64,000 bases of DNA from the NCBI GenBank assembly GCA_964412555.1, contig CAYPPG010000005.1:124001-188000 (forward strand), written 5' to 3'. The translations under genes and the position numbers were made by a program. This document shows positions 63,303-64,000 of the stretch, in pieces. The stretch is from CAYPPG01 sp964412555 (lineage in GTDB: Bacteria > Hinthialibacterota > Hinthialibacteria > Hinthialibacterales > Hinthialibacteraceae). How positions within the stretch are numbered: position 1 is the stretch's first letter; every line of letters begins with the position of its first letter. The notes under the pieces were generated by a model. That model saw nothing but the letters and a program-made list of their open reading frames with translations, did no database searches and was not told where the DNA came from.

Positions 63303-64000
63303 ATGAACAAAAGTATAGTTGTAAAATACTTTACCATTTGCGTATGTGCACTCATGTTAATACCCTGCCAAAATGCCGTGTTTGCTGACACAAATCCTTC
63401 TGCTGTCTATTCGATCACGGTCATTATCAACAATCCACTTGCCGTTCAAGATGGTGCGATGTGGCAATTGTATGTTGGGGATGAATTATATTTAAATCAG
63501 GATGTTTGGTATCCAAGCGGTTATACCTTAACCACTCAGTTTGCTGCGGAGTACGAGATCAAATTGAAAGAAATACCGGGCTGGATAGCGCCCGATCCAA
63601 TAAGAATACTTGTGCATGATGGATTCCCACAAGTAATAGAAACTGTCAACTATGAACCAATGGTTGGTGCGGGTACTCAAGACAATCCATTTCTTATCTC
63701 AACTTTTTCCGAACTCAATCAAATCCGCAGTGGCCTGGATAAGCATTACAAGTTGATGTCGGATATCCACGTTTCCGAAGCCGAACAGGCGAAAGGTTGG
63801 AAACCGATTGGCGCTCCATATGAGGGATTCCCACAAGGAGACTTTACCGGCGTATTGGATGGCAATGGCCATTCAATCATTGGATTAACCTGTAAAAATA
63901 AATCCGAATTTATAGAAAATGATTATCTATCAGGCCTTTTTTATCGAATTGGGGAAAATGGACGTGTTCACGATTTGAATTTGGATCACTTTCTTTGCAC
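63303..64000 (+). CDS. secreted GLUG-type right-handed beta-helix protein (partial, runs off the window)
   Basis: Open frame from ATG at 63303 (AAGGGG about 7 bp upstream) to the window edge without a stop, so only the first ~232 residues are seen. Signal peptide about 1-28. From residue ~122, GTQDNPFLISTFSELNQI, HYKLMSDIHVS, GWKPIGAP, FTGVLDGNGHSIIGLT and LFYRIGENGRVHDLNL form the typical opening of GLUG/beta-helix adhesin- or lyase-like surface proteins. The 183 bp before it hold no gene. Confidence 0.75.
   Translation, partial: MNKSIVVKYFTICVCALMLIPCQNAVFADTNPSAVYSITVIINNPLAVQDGAMWQLYVGDELYLNQDVWYPSGYTLTTQFAAEYEIKLKEIPGWIAPDPIRILVHDGFPQVIETVNYEPMVGAGTQDNPFLISTFSELNQIRSGLDKHYKLMSDIHVSEAEQAKGWKPIGAPYEGFPQGDFTGVLDGNGHSIIGLTCKNKSEFIENDYLSGLFYRIGENGRVHDLNLDHFLC

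Noticed and set aside
1..64000. tRNA, rRNA, insertion sequences, prophage and integrase genes
   Set aside because: None could be recognised by eye on either strand; a tRNA scan would be decisive for small RNA genes.

Overview
The window is 64 kb of a single bacterial chromosome-like contig, AT-leaning to balanced in composition, with one run of 100 N (3407-3506) that is a scaffolding gap. No rRNA, tRNA, phage, insertion sequence or CRISPR array was recognised. The organism looks like an uncultured, free-living, rod-shaped heterotroph with a Gram-negative-type envelope. The evidence is a type II secretion cluster with a secretin, a lipoprotein, a complete MreBCD-PBP2-RodA rod system, Tat-like or Sec signal peptides on many secreted sugar-active enzymes, and sulfatase and Gfo/Idh/MocA genes of the kind common in Planctomycetes/Verrucomicrobia relatives and candidate phyla such as Hydrogenedentes or Sumerlaeota. 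I cannot assign the phylum from the sequence alone.

Layout. 0.1-9 kb: secreted carbohydrate enzymes (GH127-type arabinofuranosidase, secreted FAD oxidoreductase), an Rpn-type nuclease with a heptad-repeat tail broken by the assembly gap, a truncated ADP-ribosylglycohydrolase and a polytopic membrane protein. 9.2-14 kb: a glycine-zipper lipoprotein facing a purL-purQ-galK operon. 14.1-20 kb: mreB, a 312-bp interruption, then mreC-mreD-mrdA-rodA (cell shape). 20.6-31.4 kb: smc, a sigma-70 factor, an orphan GspG-like pseudopilin, a receiver-CheC-like/diguanylate cyclase pair, a glycosyltransferase, recO and a STAS anti-sigma antagonist. 31.7-35.3 kb: a secreted M14 peptidase and a GT2-like protein. 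35.4-42 kb: a higBA-type toxin-antitoxin pair among secreted or Tat-like sugar-metabolism proteins. 42-54 kb: a membrane-anchored protein of unknown function followed (in genome coordinates) by a type II secretion operon read gspF-H-I-J-K-L-M-C-D. 54.2-64 kb: a ParE-type toxin-antitoxin pair, an orphan CbiO-like ATPase, a SurA/PrsA-like foldase, several secreted proteins including one with three tandem ~110-residue repeats, a DUF1847-like cysteine protein, a sulfatase and the start of a GLUG-type beta-helix protein.

How it fits together: many enzymes here carry export signals, and the type II secretion genes plus the periplasmic foldase supply an export route, consistent with degradation of sulfated or arabinose/fucose-containing polysaccharide outside the cytoplasm (inference). 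GspE is not in the window and the only GspG-like pilin lies 26 kb away, so the secretion machinery is split across loci.

The most unusual non-coding signal is a set of palindromic repeats. One is a small GC-rich hairpin (GCGGGCA-TCCY-TGCCCGC and variants) present four times, once in frame inside a coding region. Another is an 86-88 bp compound element of two hairpins within a weak outer stem, present as two tandem copies beside the secretin gene. No defence system or other clearly new multi-gene system was found.
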